From Acridotheres tristis (Eukaryota; Chordata; Aves; Passeriformes; Sturnidae), in contig CM072909.1 of NCBI GenBank assembly GCA_037013685.1, positions 372,001 to 436,000 of the forward strand: 64,000 nucleotides of DNA, read 5' to 3'. Shown here piece after piece: positions 1 to 10,889 of the stretch. Made by a program: the position numbers and the translations under genes. The notes below the pieces were generated by a model. The model saw only the letters and a list, made by a program, of their open reading frames with translations, did no database searches and was not told where the DNA came from. Each line of letters opens with the position of its first letter. Position 1 is the first letter of the stretch.

Positions 1-75
1 CAATGGGTGTTTCGGGGTACCCACGTGGCATTCCCATAGCAGTGGATGTTTTGGGGTCAGTTGTGGGGTCCCCAC

Positions 76-219
76 CTGGCAGTCCCGCAGCACCCCCCGC
101 AGCAGACGGATGTACTGCGCTGCTGCCCGCAGCGTGTCCGCCTTGCTGGGCCGGCGGTCCCGCGGCACCAGCGGCACCAGGGTCCGCAGCTGGGAGAAGC
201 CACTGTTGAGATTCCGGAT
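76..219 (-). CDS. FIGLA: FIGLA exon 2 (helix-loop-helix)
   Basis: 48 codons, phase 0 on both sides, bounded by a TGCAG acceptor and a GTGGGG donor. It codes helix 1, the loop ([11 protein letters not shown]) and helix 2, so dimerisation is encoded here. Confidence 0.92.
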
Positions 220-1441
220 CTGCAGGACACAGGGACCCGGGGGGTGCCGGTCAGAAATGGGGAGACCCCAAAGGGACACCAGTCAGAGACCCCAAAAGGG
301 AGACCCCCAGGTTACACCAAGAGCCCTGAGTTAGACCAGGATTCCCCCAGGATCAGACTGGGATCTCTCAAGATTAAACTGGGACCACCCCAAGGATTAA
401 ACTGGGTTTTACCAGGATTAAACCAGACCCACCCACAATCAAAATTGGGATTCCCCCCCAGAATTAAACCAACCCCACCAGGATCCAACTGCTCCCCAAG
501 AATTAAAGTAGGTCCCTCACAAAAATCAAACTGGGGCCTTTAAATCAGGATTAAATTGGACTCACCAACCAGCACTAAACTCTCCCAGAGTTAAACTAGG
601 ACCTGAGAATTTAACTCTGCCCCATCTAGAATGAAACTGGCACCTCCTAGATTTAACTGGGTTTACCAGGATTAAACTAGCCTCTTCCAGGATTAAATTG
701 GACCACATGGAATTAAATTTGGGTATTTGGGATTAAACCAACCCCTCCAGGATTAAATTTGGATCTCAGGGTTAACTGGGATTTCTCCAAGATTAAGCCA
801 GACTTCACTCCATTAAACCAAGCCCCTCTTCCCCAGGATCAAACTGGGCTCCTCAGAATTAAATTTACCCCTCTTAAAATTTAACGGGGATTAAATTGAC
901 CAACACAGGATTAAATCGACCAACATAGGATTAAATCAGGCCCTCCTAAAATTCAGCTGGGTCCCCCCACCAGGATCAAATCAAAGTCCCCCCTGGACCA
1001 CCCCTGTGGTGGCACTGCCGGTGTCCCCACCCAGAGCAGCCCCCCGGGTGTGATTTGGGGGCTCAGAAGATTTTTGGGGTCGCTCACTCTCTCCCTCTCC
1101 TTGGCATTGGCTGCCTGCCGCCGCTCCAGCACCTCCGTGGGATCCCCGGTGGGCTCGTAGTCCCCGTCGGGGCCACGCCGCAGGCGGGCGATGGTGGCCG
1201 GCCTGGGCAGGGGCCCGAAGCGCTGGCTCAGGAGCCCCTCCAGAACCTCGGGGGGCGGCGTGGGCTGCAGGATCCCCAAGACCCCCGAGGGATCTGGGAC
1301 CCCCGAGGATTGCAAGACCCCTGGGGGCTCTGAGATCCCCAAGATCTCTGAGGGCTCCGGGACCCCCGAGGGTTCCAGGGCCTCCGGCCACCCCCCAGCT
1401 CTGCTAGACTCCCCCATCCCACAAAAGGACCAAAGCTGCAC
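76..1441 (-). CDS. FIGLA: FIGLA, oocyte bHLH transcription factor (5' part: exons 1-2; continues past the left edge)
   Basis: FIGLA (factor in the germline alpha) is an oocyte nuclear bHLH factor that, with E-proteins, binds E-boxes and drives zona pellucida and folliculogenesis genes. Two exons are visible, 1088-1441 (118 codons) and 76-219 (48 codons), joined in phase 0. The conserved pre-domain [15 protein letters not shown] is at residues 65-79. The basic region [13 protein letters not shown] ends exon 1 (residues 106-118), and helix 1, loop and helix 2 (IRNLNSGF … [18 protein letters not shown]) are exon 2. Family knowledge: the exon break after KERER matches mammalian FIGLA. The ATG at 1441 is the first in frame; a second at 1417 (residue 9) is equally possible. 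The N terminus before residue 65 is longer than the roughly 24 residues of human FIGLA and is built from short G-V-P-x-P-S-like repeats. The C-terminal exon(s) lie outside the window. Confidence 0.93.
340..955. repeat. Degenerate GGATTAAACTGGG minisatellite in FIGLA intron 1
   Basis: About twenty diverged copies of a roughly 28-32 bp unit with core (A)GGATTAAA(C/T)TGG, separated by C-rich spacers, fill most of the 868-bp intron. No coding signal is visible between the two exons. Confidence 0.75.
1088..1441 (-). CDS. FIGLA: FIGLA exon 1
   Basis: Codes residues 1-118, from the start codon through the basic DNA-contact region. It ends at a GTGAGC donor directly after the codons for KERER. DNA for residues about 24-58 is a degenerate coding repeat. 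Confidence 0.88.
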
Positions 1442-1487
1442 CTGCTGAGCTGACTCTCAGAAGGGGAGGAAGTTGCTGAAAAAGGGC

Positions 1488-1495
1488 CTTAAATG
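1488..1495 (-). promoter_or_regulatory. FIGLA: TATA-like box of FIGLA
   Basis: On the minus strand the bases read CATTTAAGG, 47-55 bp upstream of the first ATG. That places a start site roughly 20 bp before the codon at 1441, or about 45 bp before the alternative ATG at 1417. Inferred from sequence only. Confidence 0.35.
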
Positions 1496-1514
1496 CCCGG
1501 CACCGAATGAGGCA

Positions 1515-1520
1515 CAGGTG
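1515..1520. promoter_or_regulatory. E-box CAGGTG upstream of FIGLA
   Basis: A CAGGTG/CACCTG E-box lies about 20 bp upstream of the TATA-like element. Germ-cell bHLH promoters often carry such a site; function here is inference. Confidence 0.3.
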
Positions 1521-2729
1521 GGACCCATCTGGGCCTGACAAGCTCTGGCTGTGCCTCAGTTTCCTCATCCACTATCCCATCCTGTCACCCCAAAATTCTG
1601 ATCCCTTTTTGTTCCTCAGTTGTTCCCATTTGCTATCCCTACCCGGTATCACAAAGCCCTGAGCCCAAAAAACGCACCCCCAAAACCACCCTGAGAGATT
1701 TTTGGGGGCCTGGCACCGATGGGATTCACTCCAGAGAGGAGAGTGGGTTTGAGAGGCCTCGTCTGTTCCTAAAAACGTGGGAAGCGCTTTTGGGTGGGGA
1801 AAACAGAAATGCGAGGTTCGATGACACGAGGCCTGGCTCGGTAGGTGGCAGTGTTAGTCCCCTACATGCTGCAAAACTCAGGGAGGCTGGGGTAAAAAAA
1901 AAGAAGGTAAAACCTCCCTTTTTCCTCCAAAAAAATCTCAGGTCACTTCGGGTTATCCACCATGGGGGAACCTCATCCCAGTCCCACCACCGGCATGGAT
2001 TTCCCCTACCTTCTGGTGTTTTTATGGGGAAAACCTCTTCAAGGGGCTCATCCTGGTTTTCCTGGGGGATTTGGGGGCTCCAGCGGGTGCTCTGAAGTGT
2101 GTATGGGGCATGGACATGTTCCCTATGCAGGGTTGGGGCTGCCCTGCCTCAGTTTCCCCAAAACCTGGAAGCACCTGCAGGGGCTGGAAACCATGCCCAG
2201 CTGCCCCGGGATCCTGGAAGTTCCTTCTGTGTCCGTAAGGAGAGTGAGGGTGCAGAGCAAACGCTAAAGAAACCCTAAAATGAGAGGCACCTCGAAGTTA
2301 ATTGAGGTTTTTCTAAGAACTTAGAAAAACCAATTTTCTTCTCTTTAATGCTCCGTAATGAGCTTCCCTATCCCGCAGCAGGCTCTGGATAATCTCATTA
2401 TTCTTGGCCCGATCTGGTCATAATTCTGGTATCTGACAAATTAATCTGAGGGCAGGGAGGTGTAAAGTCACCCCAAAAATGGGTCTGTGCCCAGCTGCTC
2501 ACCTGAGTTCACCACTGGGAGTATCTGGGTGGGGGGTTGAACCCCCCACCTGGGGTTTGTTCCTTCTCTGTGTTGGGAAAAGCTGGGAAATGCTCCAAGT
2601 TCAACGGAGAGGGATTAAATATTGAGGGGAAAATGAAGGGTGGGGGGTGGAGAAGGGGCTGGTGGAAATGGGGTTTGCAGGGGTTGTGCCCTGAGGGGAA
2701 ATGAGAGGAGCCAGTGGGGAAGGAATTGG
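1521..2729. other. Intergenic, FIGLA side
   Basis: No gene recognised. The AT-richer 2270-2440 part, with TAATTG and TTAATCT motifs and a perfect inverted repeat, stands out from the G/C-rich surroundings and could be a regulatory element. The rest shows nothing recognisable. Confidence 0.5.
2306..2331. repeat. Perfect 12-bp-arm inverted repeat with STAT-type core
   Basis: Arms GGTTTTTCTAAG and CTTAGAAAAACC are exact reverse complements with a 2-bp AA centre. The middle reads TTCTAAGAA, which fits the STAT consensus TTC-N3-GAA. Confidence 0.7.
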
Positions 2730-3110
2730 GGATTGGGGTTATTGGAGGCACAGTTATTGGGGCGTGTAATGGTTATTTGGGGTCACAGTCATTGGAGGTC
2801 AGGGTATTTGGGGGTCACAGTTATGAGTGACCTCATTTTAGGGGTTACAGTTATTAGGATTTGGGGTTCTCAGGGGACACAGTTATTGGGGGTCATGGTT
2901 AATAGGATTTGAGGTCATTGGGGACACACTTTTAGGGATTACAATAATTAGCATTTGGGGTTATTAGGGATCATGATTTTAAGGGGCCGCAGTTGTTAGG
3001 GCCCACTAGGGGGGTCACTATTTTTTGGGGTCACTGTTATTAGGGACCTCGTTTTTCAGTTGTTTTTTTTAGGGTGTGTTTTTTTAGGGTGACAGTCATA
3101 AGGGGGCAGG
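2730..3110. repeat. Degenerate GGGGTCACAGTTATTGGG minisatellite
   Basis: Repeated GGGGTCA(C/T)AGTTATT(A/G)GGG units of about 20-30 bp with variable linkers. It is G/T-rich on the plus strand and non-coding. Confidence 0.7.
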
Positions 3111-5039
3111 GTGATGAGGGGTCCCAGTTAGGGATGGGAGCTTGGAAAAGGCTGAACTCCTGTGAAACCCCATCCCAGCAACACCAAGGGTGCTGTCTTG
3201 GGAACCCCATTTGGAATGCTGTTTTCCAACCCTCCAGGCTCAGTTTTCCCTCTCTGAGCACGGACAGAGCTGGAGGCAGATCCCAACCCTCCATCCCAGG
3301 ATGCTCCCTAAATTCAAGTGTCTCCACCCCCCATCCCACCCACCCCAACGCCAATGATCCATCGAGGATCTGACGTTTGATATCGAGACTGGAAACATGA
3401 CCCGTGGGTTTCCAGTTACCGTGCTGGAGTGGCCTGGGAAGGTCGGGGAAGGTCAGGGAAGGGGGTTGGTGCTAGGACTAATCTGGGCCCGAGGCAGCTG
3501 TTGGCATGGGATTAAATCCATTCTTTCCTGGCACGGTCCCAAACGTCTCGGGAGTGTCCGGTGCCTGCCAGAGCTGCCAGCCTCGTGCCAGCCTCGTGGT
3601 GCCCGTAGGTGGAGAGAGTGGAAACAGAATATTCCAATATTTATGGTTTATGGAGATGTGGCAATGCCTGTGGCCACTTCCACCTCTCCATCCTCCTCCT
3701 CCTCATGCTGCCAAATACATCCCAGGATACCTGTTCTGCTGGCATGCACTCTGCAATCTGGCATCGTTCATGACCTGTTCCCTGAGCTCTCCAAGGGTCG
3801 AGCCTGGCTTGGCACCAGGATGCCCATTCCGTTTCCAGAGGGTTCTGGGTGCCCAGGGATGGGCTCGCAGCTGCCAGGGCAGGGAAATGCAGGAGAGCAG
3901 GCATCCATGTGGGCAAGGAGGTCCCTGGAAAACTTTTATCCTGTCACTAAAGTCATGAAATCCTCTCTTCTGCTGCTGTCGGTGCTGCTGGTGACATCAG
4001 GACCACATCTCCCAAGTGCCTTGTCTTTGCCCAATGTCCCGGGGTTCTGATGTGATACAGAGAGATCTCTCCTGCCTCAGTTTTCCCAGCTCACACAGAA
4101 GCTTGAGAGGATATTTGGGAGGGAATTCCAGAGGCTGCGTTTGCCCCTAAATCCAGCTCTGCGATTGATGCTGTAGGATGTGCGGCTGGGTAGGTTCCGT
4201 CCGAGGGTCCGAGGGACATCTTGGGGGACATCCACGGGGTATCCCAGGGGGCATTGCCATCCTGCTGCGTCCCAGGCACTCACTCCTCCACCCCTTTTTA
4301 TCAAGGGGTTATTTGTCCCCCTTTTGTGATGAAGAGCAGGAAGTGCGGCGCTGGGGGTGGGAATTGTCCCGGCCACCCACCGAGATTCCCGGGGGTCCCG
4401 TACTGGGAAGGGACAGGTCTCACCCACGCCGTGCCTGAATTATCCTAGAGGCGGGGGACACAATAAAGGTATTTATTGGCATGGCGAGGATTTGGGCAGG
4501 GCCAGCGGGGCTGTGGGGCTCGGCATCGCTTGGATCCCCGCAACCCTACCCATCATTCCAGGGGGGCATGAAACAATCCTGGCTTGCTTAAATCCAAATA
4601 ATAACTAAAATCCTACTGGGATTGGTGGGAGGGAGTAAATCCGGGACAAGCAGCGATGTCCCCAGCGCTCATCTCCCACCACCCGGCGCTCGCGGTTCAC
4701 TGATTTTCTCATTCCTGGAGATTCCCGGGAAGTGGATTCAGAGACGGAGGGCTGCTGCCGTTCCTGCCCTGCCGGCCGCGGTCGGACTGGGATGAACAAA
4801 GCTGGCTCTGTCCGTCCCGGGTGAAGGAGCCTTTGTGCGAGCTGTGGGCGGCAGAGCGATGATCCCAGCCTGGAGCAGCCGAAGTTTTCACCGTCCGACA
4901 AAAAAAGGAATCTTTGGATATAAAAGAAGTTTCCATTGGATGAAGGCGCTGCCAAAAGCCCGTCGTGAGGCAGGTGGATGCGGGGACAGCTCGGAGGTGG
5001 GGGTCTGACTGTCCCAGGGTCTGGGTGAGTCCTGGGCTG
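3111..5039. other. Intergenic; AATAAA at 4462 and a short signal-peptide-like ORF
   Basis: No known gene is recognised. Two details are worth recording: a 31-codon plus-strand ORF at 3955-4050 that opens like a secretory signal peptide, and an AATAAA at 4462-4467 about 410 bp further on. Neither is proof of a transcript. Confidence 0.35.
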
Positions 5040-5790
5040 TCACCATGGCCATGTGCCGATGGGATGGGACGGGACGGGACGGGACGGAATGGGATGGGAC
5101 GGGACGGGACAGGGGCTGGGGCTGGGGCTGGGACAGGAAAGGGATGAGATGGGAGAGGAACCAGGACGGTGTAAGGGATGGGGATGGGACAGGGATCAGG
5201 ACAGAGATGGCGAGAGGAATGGATGGGAATGAGGATGGGGATAGGGATGAGGACAGGGACAGGGATGAGGGTGGCTATGGAGATGGCACAGGACCAGGAT
5301 GGGGACAGGGATTGTGTCAGGGTTAGGGATGGGAATGGAAACAGAATGGGGATGAAAATGGGAACAAGAACCAAGATGGGGTGGAGTCAGGGATGAGTAA
5401 AGTAACAAGATAGGGACTAGGATTGAGATGGGGATTGTCACAGGGATGGAGAAGGGTTTGGGAATGAGATGGGGACCAGGATGGGGACACGGATGGTGTC
5501 AGCTATGGGGGTGGGATGGGATGGGATGGGAACGGGACGGGACGGGACGGGACGGGACGGGGAGGGGAGGGGAGGGGAGGGGAGGGGAGGGGAGGGGAGG
5601 GGAGGGGAGGGGAGGGGGACAGGGATCAAGATGGGGTTGAAGTGGGAACAGGAACCAAGATAAAGATGGTGGCAGGGATAGGAATGGGAGCAGGTTTGAA
5701 ATGGGGATGGGGATCAAGATGGAGATGGGGACAGGGCAGGGATCAAGATGGAGATGGGGACAGGGCAGGGATGAGGATGGACATGGGACC
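5040..5790. repeat. G-rich GGGATGGGAC / GGGAC / GGGGA array
   Basis: About 750 bp of short G-run repeats: GGGAC pentamers near 5065-5110, GGATGGGGACAGG-like units through the middle, six GGGAC then about eleven GGGGA pentamers at 5529-5618, then two near-identical copies of a 36-bp unit at 5712-5770. The plus strand can form many G-quadruplexes. Confidence 0.85.
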
Positions 5791-5799
5791 AAGGCTGAA

Positions 5800-8640
5800 G
5801 CTCAGCTCTGCCGTGCCCTGCCAGCTCTGACCAAGGGCTGGGGCTGAGCTCAGCACCTGGATGAAAATTTAGATCTGGTCTTAACCTTTAGCCCATCCAG
5901 GTGGTGCCTAAATCCAGCCTGGAGCCTGCTGGTCCCAGATCCGAGCTTTATCCCTTCTGTCTGTCCATCTCTCTCTGTGATTGGAAAACCTAGAGCTGTA
6001 GCTCCATCCTTCTCCTCTCTGACATCAATTCCTGCCCTTCCCATCCCAGGCAACCCTCCAGCACTGGCTGCTGGTGCCTCAGAGCTGAATAATCTCCGTT
6101 AGAATTAATAAATGAATCAACCTTAACCCTCTTTGCCTGGCAGCTCCCCTCCAGCAGCAGGGAGAGGGGCCCTGCGTGCCCACTGTCACGTAGGGATGAA
6201 CCCACGGAGCCACGGGCTGGGGGAGGAGCCAGGGAGCTCTTTCCCCCCTCTTTTATCCCCCATCCGGGGTTTTGGAATTCTCCAGGACTCTCAAAGCTCC
6301 TCCTAAGCACAGGAACCGCCGCTGCTGCCATGGCAGATGCTGCAGATCCCAATTAAGCCCTTTGCCGGGTCAGATCCATGTGGGAGGCCACGTGTCCCTG
6401 TCCCACGTGTGTCCTCACACGCAAAACACATTTGCACACGCATGATGTGTCTCCAGCAGGCTTGGGGCCGTCCGGCCTCATTCCGCCTCAGGGCTCCCAG
6501 CCCCTCTGAACACATCCATCCCACCTCAGCGGGGGCTTTTCCATTTTATTTTCTCTCTCTGGGAGAAAGGAGAGAGAATTCCTCAGTAAATCTCTCTGCA
6601 CTGCAATTCGGGCTGGGGGCAAGCCAGGTCACCCCCACAGGGACAGAGCAATGCGGGGCTGACCCATGATTTGGCTGCTCCTTATTGCCTTGCCAAGAGG
6701 TCTGGAGCGGAGGGGTCCGGAGCAGAGTGGTGCTCCGTGGGGCTGTCAGTGTGGGACAGGAGGAGCCCAAACCCTCCAGAGAGCATCTCTACCCAGACAG
6801 CTCCGTCACTGGCATCCTAAGGCTCCGGGACTACACCGCTGCTGCTCAAATCCCGTCTTCATCCGCGCAGTGCCCAGCCAATGACCTCGGCGCTGGCACG
6901 CAGGGCCTTCCTCCGCAGGGATCAGAGATGATAAAGCCCTCCCAGAACCAGCTCGGCGCGCCGAGGTCTCAGTCTCTGCCTCAGCAAACCATCGTGGATG
7001 CTCCAAGGATGGCATCCGCGGAGAACGGGATGGACAATGAAAGCTTCACCCAGGTAAGGGGATTTTCGCCCTGGGTTCAGGATAGTGAGGGAGTTTGTGC
7101 TGCTTGTACCTGGATGAGGATCTGCGATGGATGCAGCACAAAGGGGTGAAAGGGGAGCAGTTTTGGGTGTCAAGGGATCACGGGATGGGTGCTGGGGAAT
7201 AATTGATGGCAGGGTGGAGGGGGAGCTGTTTCTCAAATCTCCGGCCTCGACCAGGTGGAGTGATGTTGGAGCAAGGTGTGATGTAATATTTGGGGTGGTT
7301 TTCTGCTTGTCAGAGTGAATTGGTGGAAATACGTGTGACTGGGGTCTTTGAGCTGTGATCATTCTGTCAGGGAGTGAGGGAGATGCTGCCTATGATGAGC
7401 AAGGATCCCGGGAGAGCCCAGCTCTACTCCTGTATCTCAGAGAGAGCTCTGGGCTGGACTTAGGAATCGGTCTGGACTTGGGGAACCTGGGGGTTTCAAT
7501 CCTTCTCTGACTCCAGCAGTGCCATGGCTTTGGGCTGGGATTTTGGAGGGACAGGGGGTGGCTCCCAGCCCCTTGCCACTTCTTCCCTGTGCCTCACCCA
7601 GACCCCGAGGATGGGCTGGCAGGCACATCCATCCACACGTGACTTTTCCAGGACTGCAGGGTGGGATTCTGTCACAGCTGTACACCTGTGTCTTCCTCAA
7701 ATCTGAGTTTCGGGCAATTTGCTCCAATCGGGTGGGAAGGATTTCATGGAGTTGGGGCAAGCTGGATGTGGCTGTGGCATGAGACCATTGGGGTGGTTAT
7801 CCCACTGCCATGAGACCCCAGGATGCAGCTTGCCCACACCCACAGCACTGGGAGAAAGGATGGGTGTCCCCTGGCCAGAAGCGAGGGAAAACCCCTTGGC
7901 ACTGAGCATTCTCTGCCCAGTCCTGCGCTCCAGTTTGGTGGCATCAGGGACGTGGCGTGTCCCACGCCATGGGATGTGGCAGTGCCCACGGAAAGTGCCC
8001 CAGGGACACAGGAGAAACCTCCCCTTTCCGCTGGGATTGGGAAAGTGCTGCACGCGGGAGTTGCTCATGCCAGGGCAGAGTGACTCAGGGTCCTGTGTCC
8101 TGACCTGGACTTTTGACCTCGGAGCTGTGCCAGGTCTTGTGGCACCTGGCACAGCCCCTCTGGGACACAGGATGGTCCTTGGCTCTCCCTGTATTTAGCC
8201 ATGCTGGCTTTTGGGGACACCTTCCTTCCTGACACAACTCCTGCCAGCTCCAGCATCCAGGCTTTGGGTACTGGACTGGGACTTTTGGGACCTTCCTGGG
8301 ATGTTTGGGACCTTCCTGGGATTTTGGGGACAGTGTGGCTCCTGGGAATGGAAGGGGCCAGACATCTCCTCTCCCTGTGTTGTCACGGGGCTGATCCTGT
8401 GAAGCACCCAATGTATCAGGAGATGTTTGATGGAGCTGGCGGGCTCCTGTACAGCTGGATGAGCTGGCACTGCCCTGAGGGCGGTCTGGTCAGGCCAATG
8501 TCATCTTCATGGTGTGGTGTTCGGGAGGCGGCAACAGGACATGCAAGGCAGGAACTGGGAGTGGAGGGGGAAAATGGGATGTGCCAGTGTGGAGTGTCCC
8601 ACTACAAAATCCCCCTGGGCAGAGGGGTCTCCTTGGGGGT
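5800..8640. other. Intergenic; one exon-like segment at 6919-7053
   Basis: Nothing here matches a known protein. The only segment with good acceptor and donor signals around an open phase-0 frame that I noticed is 6919-7053, listed separately. A short doubled stretch (GGGACCTTCCTGGGAT-like) lies at 8275-8325. Confidence 0.4.
6919..7053 (+). other. Candidate 135-bp exon, possible upstream exon of HK2 or of an unknown transcript
   Basis: Bounded by CTTCCTCCGCAG and CAG|GTAAGG, exactly 45 codons, open in phase 0-0 and richer in CpG than its surroundings. It contains an ATG that opens MASAENGMDNESFTQ and runs to the donor in phase 0, the phase needed to join HK2 exon 2. I do not recognise the peptide. 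Use as a real exon is inference. Confidence 0.2.
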
Positions 8641-8649
8641 GGGGATGAT

Positions 8650-8870
8650 CCAAGGTTGAGGGTCACTATCACCAGTGGAGAGTGGCCACCACAAAGGGGT
8701 GGTGGCCACAAACAAGGAATGGTGACCATCACTGGAAGTGGATGGTTGTCACTGATAGAGAGTAACTGTCACTCATGGAGGGTGGCCAGCACCACTCCAG
8801 GACGGTCATCACCAGTCAAGGATGGCCATGGCCAGTGGAAGGTGGCCATCAGCCCCAATCCCCTCCTGGC
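8650..8870. repeat. Degenerate GGTGGCCATCACCAGTGG minisatellite
   Basis: About eight diverged units of roughly 25-30 bp containing GGTGGCCA and CATCACCAGT blocks. Non-coding. Confidence 0.65.
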
Positions 8871-10584
8871 ACAGGTCTAGTGACCCCCATGCCCACCCAC
8901 CTCTGGGTGCCAATACCCAGCCAAACACCCTTTGGGTCCTCCTGTCCTGACTGGTGTACTTGGTGGATTTGAGGGTCACACAGGGTTGGGGGAGCGAGGG
9001 AAGAGCTGGAGCAGTGTGTCAGTGACATGTGAGGATGCTAAAATTAGATGGCTCCAGCTAATCTAATTTAATCTCCCCTTTTCCATCCGTTCTGTGGCGA
9101 TTAGCCTGGCGAGCAGGGTGGGAAGCCAGGCTGTGAGGCAGCCCAGCCAAGGGACACCTGACCCCCGGGGAATCCCTCTGGCTGTTTTGGGGAGGGGTGT
9201 CTGTGCAGAGTGACCTTGGGGTGCAGCGGGGGTTTGGGATGGGTTGGAAATTGCCCCAGCACTATGAGAGGAGGAGCAGCAGTAGGATGGGTGGAAGGAA
9301 GGATGGATTCCCACCACCCCAAGGTGGGCAGCGCACAATCCTCCCCTCCCTCGCCCCTCACGGAGCAGTTTGGGGTGTGTGAACCCCCTCCCTCTCGGCA
9401 GAGCCGGGGAAAGGCTGTTTCACTCAGCTCAGCCCAAGGTCACGCGCTCATCCTGCGGCTGCTGAAGAAAGAAAAGTTCTCCAACCGGTTTTCTATTCCC
9501 GGCTCTGTGCGAGGGCTGGGTCCAGCCAGGTTCCAGGTTTCCGGTGCTTTGGGTGACAGGGCAGTCAATAACTGGTCACTGGTGTCACTCTGATGCCGAT
9601 GGGTTCGTGGGGATGTGTATGCCCGTGTCAAATGAAACCTCCTTGGAAGCTATGTGGAGCAGTGCTGGAGCGATGAATCACGGGGCAAATGATCTCAGAT
9701 GAGTTCACGCCTCTCCTGGGGCAGCTCCAGGGTCATCCCAGCTGCTCCGTACTTGGATGGTCTGGTTCTCAGTTCCTTTATACCCACCCATGCCTCGGTT
9801 TCCCCAGTAGAAAAGTGGGTTATGACCCTCCCCGGGTTCCCAGCAATCTGCTGGGGGTCCCCAGGAGCAGCAGTGCTCCATGGGGGGCTTTGCTCTGTGC
9901 TGTGGGTCAGGCTGGTCCCAGGGTTCCAGGATACTCTGTCCCTGCTCTGGCCGCTGGGCACGGCTCTTCCTCCCGCTCCGACGTTGTTATTACTGCATCA
10001 CTCGTACCCAAAGAATCACATTAGAGAAATTAGAGCTGGTTGTAGCTCCAATCCCTGCAATCAGCCGCTTCCTTTTCCTAAGGAACGCGGCATTAAATGC
10101 CGATAGATTATTACAAGCTCATGTGGAGCTGGGAAGCCTCTGGGATGCCTTGAGAAGGTTTCCATTGGGAGGCTTATTCCAGGAAAGGAATTCCAAAACC
10201 AACTGAAAAACCTCAAATTAAAAAAATTACTTTATTCAGATGAACTGGTTAAGCAGAGCCCAGCTCCTCCTGTCTTTTCTTGACTAGGACATTATCTGGC
10301 AAATCAACAGAGTCTTGGGGAATATTTTCCCTGAATAAACTGATTTTATGGGACAGAAGGATGAGACAGGTCCCTTATTTTGCGCAGACAGTCGCTTCCT
10401 TCATCCAGCCAGGCTGGTGGCAGATGGGGAAGGCGGACAGATGTGTCCAGCTATTTTTAGGCTCAAACACTGCTTTAATTTCAACTTGACCACGGAGAAT
10501 TTGGCTTTTTAGGGTAAAAAAAAAAAAAAAAAAAATCAAACCTGGATCAGACAGTGAATTGAAATGTAGGGGCAGCGACAGAGA
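8871..10584. other. Intergenic; TAAT-rich patches
   Basis: No gene seen. 9041-9110 holds several TAATCT/GATTAG homeodomain-type motifs and an 8-bp inverted repeat. 10000-10120 is another AT-richer stretch with the palindrome CGGCATTAAATGCCG at 10088-10102. A 20-base poly(A) run sits at 10516-10535. Confidence 0.4.
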
Positions 10585-10645
10585 TTAATGGAATATCCTG
10601 AGTTGGAAGAGATCCACAAGGATCATTGAGTCCAAATCCTAAAAT
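10585..10645 (-). mobile_element. CR1 3'-end fragment
   Basis: In reverse complement it reads like the CR1 tail (…CAATGATCCTTGTGGATCTCTTCCAACTCAGGATATTC…). Only the 3' end is clear; further CR1 sequence may continue toward 10700. Confidence 0.7.
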
Positions 10646-10889
10646 GCATCAGGTCACGATCTGGGGATTTAACTGGAACCCCTGACAGATTCATGGTGGG
10701 TGTAGCAGGACTGGATCCTCTTGGAAAAGGTGTCTGGTAGCAGGATTGTCTCGCTTCTGGCTTTGGTTGTTTCTCCTCCTCTTTCCTTTGAAACAGAAAC
10801 AGGGGGATCTTTGATCAAAAACACCAAAATTATGTAAATGACTGCGTGGAAAGGACTCTTGAGAGGGTGAAGGCAAGGGGAGCAAGAAC

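Noticed and set aside
10516..10535. Poly(A) runs here and at 14383-14404 as signs of processed pseudogenes
   Set aside because: No gene-like sequence or target-site duplication is recognisable before either run.
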